DNA of 64,000 nucleotides from Trebouxia sp. TZW2008 (taxonomy: Eukaryota > Chlorophyta > Trebouxiophyceae > Trebouxiales > Trebouxiaceae), in assembly GCA_002118135.1 (NCBI GenBank), contig BDIU01000033.1:372001-436000 (forward strand). Reading direction: 5' to 3'. Below are positions 34,566 to 46,600 of the stretch, piece by piece. The position numbers and the translations under genes are program-made. The notes below the pieces were generated by a model that was not told the origin of the DNA, ran no database searches, and was given only the letters and a program-made list of their open reading frames with translations. How positions within the stretch are numbered: position 1 is the stretch's first letter; each line of letters begins with the position of its first letter.

Positions 34566-36053
34566 ATGTCTGGAACCGGCACCAAAAAGATCTATGTGAT
34601 CTTCTACACCACCTACGGGCACATCTACAAATTGGTCCAGGAGGTTGTCAAGGGCATCAACTCAGTCGATGGTACCGAGGCCGTAGTCCTTCAGGTGATC
34701 CCGATGCATGACTATGTGGCCAGAATGTCGGAACGCCATCGGCGCCTGTATCCTTGTACGCCGACAGCACTAGAGTGGAGCTGTCAACTGTTTTCGTTCG
34801 TTGCCTTGTGTCAACAGTCTGTCGTGTGTCACCTGCAAAGTCGACATCAGCATGGCTAGGCTTGGGCTTGATCGTACGCAGCTTGCCCTGTTCGGCGAAT
34901 GCTGGCAGCAGTGCTTGACTGCGAATCGCTCGAACGTTGAAATGCATCGTTTGTCGCATTGCAGGTCCCTGAAACCCTTCCGGAAGAAGTTCTGCAGAAG
35001 ATGCATGCACCCCCAAAGCCAGATGTGCCTATCGTAGACGTCCATGACTTGCCAAATGCCGATGGCTTCGTGTTCGCCTTCCCAAGTGAGCTTCTTTCTC
35101 AGCATCTGCAACCACAAACAGTCACCGTAGAAGTCGTTTCTGATTTGACCTCGTGCTTTGCTCATGCAGCCAGATATGGTGGTCCTCCCGCACAGTTTAA
35201 GGCCTTCTTGGATGCCACTGGCCAGCTGTGGCAGAAGGGAGCTCTTGTTGGCAAGCCTGTGACTTTTCTCACCAGCACTGCCTCTCAGGGAGGTGGACAG
35301 GAGATCACCATCTTGACCAGTGAGTTGTGCTCATGCCAAAACTTTCTTCACTGAGCACCCATGACATCAAAGGTACTAGCCTGACTACTGTATTTGCATT
35401 TGGCACATAGTCCGAACAGCATCACGTCAGGCAAATCTGACCAAACAGCAGCCCCCATGCGTGGCCTTACTCACAAAGCACATCTTGTGCAGGCTTGCCG
35501 TTTGTGGCAGCCCATGGTTTGATCTGGGTGCCTCCTGGCTACAGCTATGGTGAAGCCATGTTCAGCCTGGATGATGTGCGTGGTGGCAGCGGCCATGGCG
35601 CAGGCACATTTGCTGGACCAACTGGAGCTCGTCAGCCCAGCACCACTGAACTTGGTTTTGCTGAGCATCAGGTCAGCCATGTCTTGACAATGAGCAATGC
35701 CTTGACATCACCGAGCAATGTCTTGACATCAATGATCAATGCCTTCACATCAGTCAGCCATGTGTTGAGTTGACAACATTGAGAGCCCGCACTGGCGGCT
35801 GAACATGTTTCTACAGTTGCCATTTGGGCAACTTGAGCTCGCCATCGCTTTTGCATCTTGACGCAAGGGTGAGTGTGCACCACACCTGACATACAGGTAC
35901 TGCATGAACGGGAGGCCTTTGTGCTGTGCTTCCTGTAGTTCATGCACATGTTGCGACGCATGGCAGTACTTAGCATACGATGTATGCTGATGCCATGCGC
36001 ATTGCCTGCAGGGCAAGTACTTTGCTGGCAAGGTCAAGCTGTTGAGCGCATGA
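34566..36053 (+). CDS. WrbA/FQR1-type NAD(P)H:quinone oxidoreductase
   Basis: An FMN flavodoxin-fold enzyme that reduces quinones by two electrons, limiting semiquinone radicals. Five exons (34566-34694, 34965-35085, 35170-35319, 35493-35671, 36012-36053) join in frame to 206 residues, the normal length. Visible motifs are the FMN phosphate loop in YTTYGHIYKLVQEVVKG, FAFPTRYGGPPAQFKAFLDA (flavin contact), KPVTFLTSTASQGGGQEITI, AAHGLIWVPPGYSYG, and the family end RQPSTTELGFAEHQGKYFAG. All donors are GT. In the phosphate loop most family members read S-x-Y-G-H; here it is T-T-Y-G-H. Intron 4 (35672-36011) contains a small 24-bp minisatellite. The protein lacks a leader, so it is probably cytosolic or membrane-peripheral. 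Confidence 0.95.
35688..35770. repeat. 24-bp minisatellite in quinone reductase intron 4
   Basis: About three to four units of the type AGCAATG(C/T)CTTGACATCA(C/A), directly after the exon 4 donor. Confidence 0.7.
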
Positions 36054-37221
36054 GGAAAGTGACAGCAAGCGTGGTGCTCATTCAGACAGTGCTATAAGAA
36101 TCAGCTGTCAGACTCTGATGTTCCAAGATAATCCACTGTTTTGCTGTTCAGCAGCCTTTGCTGGCTATAGCCTTGTAGTCATGTTTGCAGCTGTTTGGCC
36201 CTGTCAATTGTGCTCTCAAGGTCCGCATGCTTGTACTGAAGTTCGCATACAGACTGATCACATCCGTAAAGTCAGTGTGAGAAATTGCATGGACACCACC
36301 TGTATGGCTGCCTGTTGAATGGAAGTGAACATGACGAGAAAAGTTTGCTCACGAAGCAGTGCATCCAGTGTGCAAGTGCATTTTAGTAATCAGATAAATG
36401 CAATCAGTGCAAAAATTGCTGCACGGTCTACTAGCAAGAGTTGGTAGTCAAGCTCGCATGTAGGCTTTGAACAAATTGACTATGCACATCTTCCTAAGTC
36501 CCAAGAAGGGCAGTATTGCACATATATATATGCATCATGACGATGCTCGAGCCAGACGATGTGCTGCAGCCTCTGCCTGTCACATGCATCAAATGCAATG
36601 GTGCCAGAACTGGAGTGCTGCCTACTGCAATGACATCTGAGAACACAGGCAGTGGCAGGGACAGTAGTCATGCCTGACAATGCCCTTTTGAGGTAAGGTT
36701 GAACAGTCTGGTGCAGCAAGCCATCAGAACCTTACAAAAGCAGACCTGCACAATCTTGAATGCAGCACTGCTCCATTGATGGCAAACGCTTCAAGTATGC
36801 ACTGCCACCCGCCAATCAAGGTGTCATTTCAGCTTCATGAGATCACCCAGGAATGCAGGCAAGATAGCTGTTTAGAGTGGCTTCTGCAATCATTTGTTTG
36901 ATTCTTCACCATTCATAACTTTCAGTGCACGTACAATGATGCTCAGCTGTGCTGCAATTTGCTGCAAATGTGCAGCAGAAGTCTCACAGAGTCCCAAACT
37001 AAGTTGAGCATTCACAGAATCAAGCAGCTATGGTTTAAAAACACCCTGCAGCAGAAGTTGCCTTGCATACGGTTCCTAGTCAAAAGTAGAACATCTCTAC
37101 AAACATCAAGCTCAGCTGGACCTTGCAATGCCAGGAATATGGCATATGCATTGTGTTTGACCTCAGAACAGACCCTGACAAAAAGGTACAGCAGCAAACA
37201 AACATCATGGTTGTACAGCCA
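36054..37221. other. intergenic between convergent quinone reductase and P5 ATPase
   Basis: About 1.2 kb with no recognised exon. It holds both 3' ends and an AT run (TATATATATG near 36521). Confidence 0.5.
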
Positions 37222-40200
37222 TCAAATTGGCCTCAGCCTGCGCCGATCATAGCGTTCCACGACCCGCCGACTTATTCTGATAAGCACGCCATATGCAACA
37301 ACACCGCCCATGCATTCACCAAAATACTCAAACCGGAAAGACTGGGGAGCAGAGAAGAATCCTAATGGGTTCCAAAACTGCTCAGTTCTCACCAGAATTG
37401 CAAAGAAAGCACAAAAGGTGTACAGCAGGGAGACAAACAAGACAGGCTTTGTGTGTAGCGCAGACATACAGAAAGGGTGGTTTTCGACTGTCAAGCTGAC
37501 AAGAGGTGCCAGCAGCTGCAGATTTCCAGACATCCAGGCTAGCGTCACAATTGGATTCTGCATGGCAAGCGGCATTGTGTCAGTAAAGCATAATGTCACA
37601 GCAAGCACAAATACAAGCAAGACATAGACATTGAATGCACTTGCACGTTTCAACAATGTGGGACAGCCATTCACAGCGCACATCTGTGTAAGGTATCAAG
37701 CAAGGTTACTGTGCACAGCACACCATGCTTTGCGTAGAGACGCCGTCCTCAGCGACTGCAAACAGCAAGCATGCTTTAATCTGTGCACTTCAGTTGCAAA
37801 TAATCTTTCAGAACCTTCACATGGTCACCTGTATGTCTACAAATGTTTGCTTGGGATGAGCAACCTCTTCAAGCAGATGTCAAGGAAAATTGTACAAGCA
37901 GAGGTTGTTATCAGCAATCTTTCCCAGCAGATGCCCACAAACTGTACAAGCAGGTATTGCAGAGCCCACTCTCACATCCGTTGATGTGCCATTCTCACCA
38001 GGATATTATGGCCTGTGACCAGCAGTGCCATATAGCAGATGTCAAAAAACTGCTTTCACAGCTTTTGTCACTGTACTCACAGGAGTTGAACTCTACTCAT
38101 ATATATTATACTCACATTACATGGTTTGCCGTTCCCACCAGGGTCCCATGGCCTTGTGACCAGCAGAGTCATGCAGCAGATGCCACAGAAGTGCTCAAAT
38201 GAAATATGTAACTCGTCTCACAGGGATAGTGGCTTTACTCACAGGAGGTCTACTCACATCATATGGTGTGCCATTTCCACCAGGGTACCATGGCCTCGTG
38301 ACCAGCAATCCCATGTAGCAGATGGTGAGCATGGCTAGGCCCAAAGCCATCATGAAGATAAGCGCCAGGCCAGATGGGCGGCACAGCAGGCTGGCTGGCT
38401 TGTGACGATTGAGGCGCGGTAAGGGAGGCACCATGCAAGCTGCCAGTGCGATGATCAACGCTTGTGCATCAATGGCGCCCGTCTGCACCACGAATGCTCA
38501 CAATTCGCATGTTTTTGTCGCAAGCATAGATGCTTTTCATGACATGGAGCATGCGTCTGTTGATTAGCCAGCATGGATCTGCAAGCTACCAGTGCAATGA
38601 TCAGCGCTTGTGCATCAACGGCGCCCGTCTGCACCACAATCCTCATCAGGGAGTTCTGGCAGGATGTTGTATGCCTGGTTCATGTGTATTCAGCAATGGC
38701 ACCTGTCAGCACCACAGTGCTGATCAGCTACAGGATGACATTGTTGCCTGCTATTTCTGCAAGCTTGACAACACAGAATGCAAGGGTGTTGCAAGACAGC
38801 ACACAAGTCATGTGGTTCCTGCATTTCAGGACATCATGAGAATGACAGCATGGCAAGGATAGCACAAATGGCAAAGATGACAATGTCATCTCATGTTGTC
38901 ATCAACAGGGTGCCTACCTGCATATTTGATAGAGAGGATCCATCCATGGAGAAGGAGATGCAATTGATCTCCCCTAGGATGCATTGGCATATCACCATGT
39001 ACTGCAGTCAGCAAGAGCTTCTGTCTAGACATTTGTCACATTCATTTGGCAGGGTGAACCACAGCACAAATGCATTTGTTGTGAGTTGCAACTGATTGCT
39101 TGCTTTGGCAGCCCATGCTACACCATCAAAGTGGCAGTGTGACTAACATTTTTCAAAATATGCAATCATGTGACTGTGTCAACCACGCACAGCAGCTCTG
39201 TGGTGCAGCCAATGCTGCAGCACTCTGTTAAAGACACAGTGTTACATGTTTCTGTATGCTGGTATTGACATACCTTGAAGAGAGACATCAGCATTGAGTG
39301 TAGCGCTTTGCCGGTCCTGATGAAAGTGGCCACCCCTGCAGCAGTGACAGGACCTCAGTACACCAGGGTCTGTTTGCCAACTGCTCCAATGATGCTCTAA
39401 TGCTAGCTTTCAGCTGCTTTCAGCTTGCAAACTAGCCTCCCTGCCGAATCGTTAGACATATTTGCCTGAGTCGACATAAACAGCTGCTTGATTGCAATCC
39501 TTGAGGACTATCAGCACAACTAGCTAGCATTCAGTCACAGGTCACAGTCAAAAAACGCATGGTGGCACTGCAGCTAGCACAAGCAAGCCTGGCAATAAGA
39601 TGCTGCCACACATACCCAGCACCCATGCGGGAGTGCATAATTAGTACAAAGAGTACTTAAAGTGAAAAGGTACGCCATGAGGTTTACGTCGAGAACCTGG
39701 GTGTGTGGAGCAGCTTGGAATGCAGTGTAGCTAATATCACCATTGTTGTCAATGCTGTATTGACAGTGTCAGGGCAATACAGACAGTGCTTGCTCGCTGT
39801 AGAGCCCTAAGGGATGGCCACAGCTGCAACAATGACAGCATCGGTGGTGTCTACTGAAATGCTTACCAGCTATAGAGCCTTGAGGGATGGCCACAGCTGC
39901 AACAATGACAGCATCGGTGGTGTCTACTGGAAATGCTTACCAGCTATAGAGCCTTGAGGGATGGCCACAGCTGCAGCAATGACCGCTTCAGTGGCGCCCA
40001 TGGACACGCCCACGTCTGCTGCTGCTAGGGCCACCAGGTCATTGATGCCATCGCCACAGAATATAGTGGTGTTGCCCAGGCCCTGGAGCATCACCCAGCA
40101 ATGTTGGTCATAAGCTATATTAAAGGATTGTGTTGAACAACCTTAAGAAGCCTGCTGTCTATTGTGTGCATCTGTTTGCATTGTCTTCGACCATTGAATC

Positions 40201-43200
40201 ATTGAGTCTGTGTGGACTGCAACATTGTTGCCAGCACTGCAGAAGATGGCCGTATTGCCCACGCCCTGCAAGAGCCTCTGGCAGTGTCAACAACTGTCTG
40301 TCTGTCTGTCTATCTGTCTGGCAGGCTGTCACGTCAGAATCTTAGAATGCCAAGAGCAATTTTGCCGTTAGACATTGAAGGCTTGCTCAGCAATCTGCAT
40401 TGCGTCTCTGCTAGCAGGATATGTGTCATGTCTTGAATGTGTATGCAATGCAGTCACATGGGGTAGCTTTGAAGTCTGCTGCAACAAGCTTACAGAGCCT
40501 GCCATGTGACAGATGCTTACTTCTTTCTGGATGCCACAATAAATTGCAGACCAGTTGGGCAGCTGCAGTGCGAAAGTGCACATGCTATTTGACAAGCTGC
40601 TTCTTTGACACATGCTACAGTGTGGTGTCCATGCTTGGTTGATGCATGAAACAGTTTCATGCCCATGCTGTGTTGCTGCATGCGATAGTTTGATGCTTGG
40701 CTGATGTTTACCTTCACGTGCCTAGGCTGCCCCTCAAATGGTTGATGTATGCCCTTTGCGCTCAACAGGTCCACCACCTGACCCTTCTGATGCGGCTGCA
40801 TACGAGAGAACACAACTGCACTGCGCAGCACTGCCTCAAGCACCGAAACATCCCGCATCTGAAGCAGGTACTCAAAGGCATCTGCTGTCACTGCGCACTG
40901 CATTGTGCCTTCAGCCATTGCTTTGACAGCCTCTCCAGCTTGCACATGCTGCCTGCCTGCCCCTGACGTGAATGTCAGCCCTTTGAGCAGGGATTCTGCA
41001 GGAATGAGGGATTGCACCGCGCCAGGCTGCCGGAATGGTTGCAGCAGTCTGGTTGAAGCTTGCATGAATTGGTTTCTCAGCCTTAGCAGAGGCTTTGAAG
41101 ACTGGGCAGATGACACTGACATGTCGTCAGATGCTACAGCTGGAAGGGATGCCAGGATCGAGATTGGGATCTGGCTTGGCAATCGAGTCAGGGAAGCTGC
41201 TCTGGTCAACGGCCTTTGAGGCGAAGGAGAAACAGGTCCTGAGCTAAGACCAGAAGACGCACGCTGCAGGGTGCTAGGTGGCGACTCCACAGACAACATG
41301 CCAGAGCTGAACCTGGAGAGAGCAGGTTGAAGTGGCATGCCAGAGATCCGCCTAGAAAGGGCGCCTGGAGGTTGCAAGCCAGAGGTGCGCCTTGACAGGC
41401 CAGATGGAACTGGCGAGCCAGAACCGAGCCTGTAGAGTGTAGATTGCAAGGGCACCTTGGCCGCATCTGATGACAGCCTGTTGACAGGTTTGTCAGGCAA
41501 TTCAACAGAGCTTGGGCTGGTCTGGCGTGGCAGCCGAAGCAGGTCTAGATGGTCATGATCAGAAGGCTGTGGCTTGGCCAAGGAAATGCCAGGTGCATAC
41601 GTCTTCTGAGCTGCTGCTGCTGCAATGTCGGGGGACTTTCTGCCACTTGCACCAACAAGGGACACCCTGCTTGGTGGCAAGCCAAAGGACACTCTGCGGC
41701 CTTCAGACTCAAGGGAGGCATTTCTAATCGCTCTCTCTGCCTCGAACGAAGGCCTGACATTCTTATCCGCCTCGTCGCGCGCTGCGGAGGTCTGCTTGGA
41801 CCCCAAAGACAGCCCGAAGAAGTTATGAGCGAAATCAGCCTGTCGCTGCCGAAGCGACGAGCTCGGCGACAGCGGCGGTGAGTCTGCAGCATCCTGGCTG
41901 CCGTCTGAGGATGGCGGTGAAGAAACAGCAAGCCGTACTGATTCCTTGCGAGGCACGTCAATGACCACCACCTGCCCGTCAGGAGCAACCATGCCTACAT
42001 CCCTTGCTACTGCCACAGCAGTGTGGTGGTAGTCTCCAGTGATCATGAGCGTCCTCAGGCCGCCCCTGCATTTGCAAGCCAATTGGTCACCACAATTGAT
42101 GACCCCACAAGCAGGCAGGCTGGTCAGGTGATCAGTCACTTCTCAACACGATTTGCTGCTTGCCCTCAAAGCAAAGCAACACCTCCATCACCAGGCAAAG
42201 GTGATGATGCGCAGCCTGCCTGTTACTTGATATCTTCAGCGTCTCCAGTGTCATTCAGCTTGGGCTCACACTTCTGCTGTTTGTAACCACTCAAGCATGC
42301 TGTCACGCTGCAAGCTGATGCCATGTGCAGGTACATGGTGTGTACTTAGTGATGCCATTGAGCAAAGCATGCACAGCACACTGGACGTCTTACCCTTCTT
42401 GCAAGTGGGAGATGACAGCTTTGGAGTCAGAGCGCACGCTGTTGGTCAGCACTACTAGGCACAGCAGCTGCATGCCAATTGCCCTGCTTTCCACCTGCTG
42501 CTGCGTCATCTGATCAAAGCTGAGCTGGTTGGCATGCGGTATGATACCCATCGCCATGGCTAGCAGCCGGAAGCTTTTGCTGCTGTATTCATCCATAACC
42601 TGCGGACGTACCAAAGAATTCTTGAAGCAAAACATCTGATATGCGCTCCCGGTGTAATGAAGCAACACACTTCTAAACACAAATCTTGCGCAGTGTCAGT
42701 GTTGCACATTGTGAAAGGTCGCAATGCCACTTTGTAAGCAAAAGTTGCACGATCTAGAAGTAGCGTGACTGGGCACTTTGATGAAGCCAGAAACAAAGTC
42801 AGAAACGATACTCAACCTGATTGAAGTCATCTGGCACAGATGATGGCTGCATTGACATTCCCGGCACATCAAATGCTTATATCTGTGTCTGTAGATACCA
42901 GCGCAGGCCAGAGACAGCATCATCATGACTGTGATCAGTTACATGCTTGCTAGTGGGCTTCTATAGCCCTGCTGATTGCACATGGACACAACCCACTGCC
43001 TCCAAACAGTCATGTCCAAAACATGGCAGCTGACCTGGTTGAAATCATCTGGCACAGACGATGGCTGCACCCTGTCTCGAATCACCACTGGAGCTCCTCT
43101 GAGAAACAGCAAGGCTGACCCCTTGGGCGCATCATCTGACCACACCACTACCCCTGACCTCAGAGTTTGAGAGGTGAACTCCATCACTTTTGCAATAGAC

Positions 43201-43612
43201 AGCTTGGCTGTCAAGGCATCTGAGGAGCTGTCTGCATGGCGTGGCAGCACCACATGCTCCCGGTCCTGCATGCAATTGTACAATATACCTACTGTTTGTG
43301 TCATGCTCAACTTTTCAGGGCAGTGTATTGACAGGCAGTGATGGTCACAGTACGGTGACCAAGCCGCATGGTGAGTGTGTCAATGGCGTCAAAATCTCCA
43401 GAGACAGTATGTTGTAGGGCCAGGCAGACTTGTGCTTGCTACAGTGGCAGTCCCGGTGCTCCAGACAAGCTGTGCATTTGGGTGCTGTGACCTGCATGCT
43501 TCTGTAAGAGGGACAGTGGGAATCGCTTATAATTTTCTTCTGGACAGGACAAATGCTACCTATGTGCGAATGCAGCAGCATCAGCAAGTGCAACAACAGC
43601 AGCGGCAGGAAT

Positions 43613-43648
<36 letters not shown>

Positions 43649-46600
43649 TGCTCTTTGAGTCAGCTGCAGCAACAACACCCATAACAACCAGCAGACGCAA
43701 TTACAGCAGCAGCAGAAGGAGCAGGTACTAGGAAGCAGGCCTGTACTGCTCTGAACATGCTACGCCCCATGTCAGCTTCTGCTACAGTGCCTGTGTTCAC
43801 ATACATCAGGCTTTGGCAAAAGCAATAGCAGCAGCAGCAGCAGCAGCAGCAGCAAGCACAACAACAGCAACACCGACACAAACAACAATAAAACCGCAGC
43901 AGCAACAACCATAGCAGCAGCAGCAGCAGCAGCACATACCAGGAAGCGGGCCTCTACAGCCTTAAACATGCTGCGCTCCATGTCGGCTCCTGCCACAGTG
44001 GCCTTGTTCACGTATGTCAGGCTGTTGCACACTGCCACTGCCTGCTTCAGCCTGTTGCTCCAGCGGAAGGCACTTTTTTGCAGGGGCTCAAAGCGAGACT
44101 TGTGGACTGGCAAAACGCCATGCAGCTCAGCCTGCATTCACAACATGCATTTGTAGCCACAGAGCAACAGCAGAAAGTCAAGCATTGTCACTGCCTATTT
44201 CAGCCTGTTGCTCCAGCGGAAGGCGCTCTTCTGCAGGCTCAAAGCGAGATTTGTGGACTGGCAACACTCTGTGTTGCTCAGCCTGAACCCAAGATATGCA
44301 ATTGCAGCAATTGGGTCAAAACCTTATTCACTGCCACTGCCTGGTTCAGCCTGTTGCTCCAGCGGAATGCACTTCTGCAGAGACTCAAAGCGAGACTTGT
44401 GCACTGGCAGGACGCCATGCAGCTCAGCCTGCATTCACAACACGCTTTCATAGTCATAGAGCAATAAATGAAAGCCAAACACCGCCACTGCCTGTTTCAG
44501 TGTGTTGGAGAAAGGCACTCTTCTGCAGAGTGGCAAAGCAAGACTTGTGCACCAGCAATACCACATGCAGCTCAGCCGGCCCAACAGAGACACACATTTT
44601 GCAACAGAGCAACAGAAGGAAGCCGACATGCGACAGAATGTTGACAGAACTGTACCAGCACTGCTGCAGCACAGTAATGGGACCTCAGAATTTCAACAGC
44701 AAGACAGCAACGAGGCTTGTACTGTAGAGAACATGGTGTTGAGGACAAAATACAAATTCATACCAAAGCCACACGTTCTGTGCGTCAAGTACATCATCAA
44801 ATCTTGCTGAATGGGCACATGACTTTGCATAAACACCATGCCGCTGTACCGTACCACTGAGTGCGTGAGCGTGCCAGTTTTGTCAAAGCAAACGACATCA
44901 GAAAGGCCTCCGATTTCCATTGCTTCAGGGAACTTCAAGCTAATCTTGTCCCTAGCCAGTCTTGCATGCCCAATCTGCCCAGTCATCATCATAACACTAG
45001 GGATGGCTATGGGTGCTGCATATAGCAGTATGTCCAGAAACTTGCGCAGCATATGGACAGCGGTTTGCTTGAAGTGGGTTGCCCTGACAAAGTATGGGAT
45101 GTGAATGAGGAGTTGCAGGCAGAAGGCGAACTGGTACAAGTGGAAGACGTCCTGCAAGCACAGAGTCACTGAGTGAAGCGGCAGTGTATAGCTGTGTCAA
45201 TGCAGCGCAGCGACAACGCAGTGCATTTGCCATGCATTGAAATGTCAATCTGGAGCTTGAAGTCAGTGGCAACGCACAGCTCTGTCTCTGTACAGTTGTG
45301 TCGGTGCATTGCAGTGCACAGCTTTGTACAAGTGGCAAAGCACTGACAATGCATGCAGGCAATTTGGTCCAGCACAGTTGACACAGCACAGTCTTGTGCC
45401 AAGACAGGTGTCACAGCACTGGCTTCCTCGCCAATTGATGTAGTGCACTCTGTGTACAGGAAGCGCCAGCCCATATGATGCGCACGCAAACAGTCACAGT
45501 CAACAGTCTTCCATACTGGATGGTGAAATCCAGCAAATAGCATCAAAGGTGACCAAAACAGAAGGCTTGAGTTGTGCAATGTGCATCTAAGCATGTGAGT
45601 GCTCACCTTGATGAAAGGGTAGGTCTTTGCTGAGGCCTGTGTGGGTGCCAGCAGCTCTCTCACCATGTTGCCCATTGTAGTGTTCAGCCCATTTCTGCAT
45701 TGACAATCCCGGCTTGTTGAGTTGACGTGCACACTCTCCTAAGCCTTAGCCTTGAGGGCTGGCATTCAATCAAGCCCATCTTGATGCACTTGCGTGCCAA
45801 CAGAAGGCTAGCTCTTGATGGCGTTGACTTGTTGGGACACAATAGGATATATGCACTGGGACAAGCATTTCCTTGAGTTGACATACAGTTGCATGCTGAC
45901 AGGTGTCACAGCTTTCAGGGTGCTTGACTTGTGGTATGTCGAGGCAATTGTCTGAGCATGACACAAGTGTAAGCAGCCCGTCACGCTGCTTTGATGTCAG
46001 CTAACGTCAAGTAAACTGTGATAGATTGGTGATGTTGGCCTCTGCGTATCTTGAATGTAAGATAGCCCTTATTTTGACAACGACAACTGACATTTCAGGG
46101 TTCACAATTTTTACTTTCACCACTAGCCCGGGCAAGCTTGGCTCATTGACAAATTCTGGCCATCAGAGACATTTCATCATTGCGTACCACGACCAACAGC
46201 CGCACATTCAAAAAGGTCAACTGGCCCACAGCATTACATCAAACAAATTGAGGCGAAAGCAACAGGGCTGCATTTCAGATAGACGCAGTGATCAAGTTTC
46301 ACAGTGCAAGCAGTTAAGAAGAAGCCGCACCTGACTATCATGACCAGCACTTCATCCTGTGGATCCTGAGCATTCCACACCTGTACAAATTCTGCCAAGT
46401 TCAGCACACAATTTGATACAAAGAAAAGTCAGCATTGAAGTCTGTCATCAGGCAATCAATGCAACTGAAGCAACAGCTACATGTGAGGTCAAGGCGTTTC
46501 ACCTTTACACCGTTTTACACCAGGCCACACTAAGATGCTTCTACAACATGCAGAACCAGAAGGGGTGCCCAAAAACTACTTGCCTGTGATCATCTTGTGA

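Noticed and set aside
40517..42139. Independent 540-residue Ser-rich protein
   Set aside because: Its two ends carry P-type ATPase motifs (TGDYHHTAVAVARDVG and FSRMQPHQKGQVVDLL), so it is an internal exon of the P5 ATPase.
43605..43940. Coding polyglutamine or polyalanine tract
   Set aside because: The CAG tracts sit in intron or decayed copies on the strand opposite to the gene; no confirmed exon includes them.
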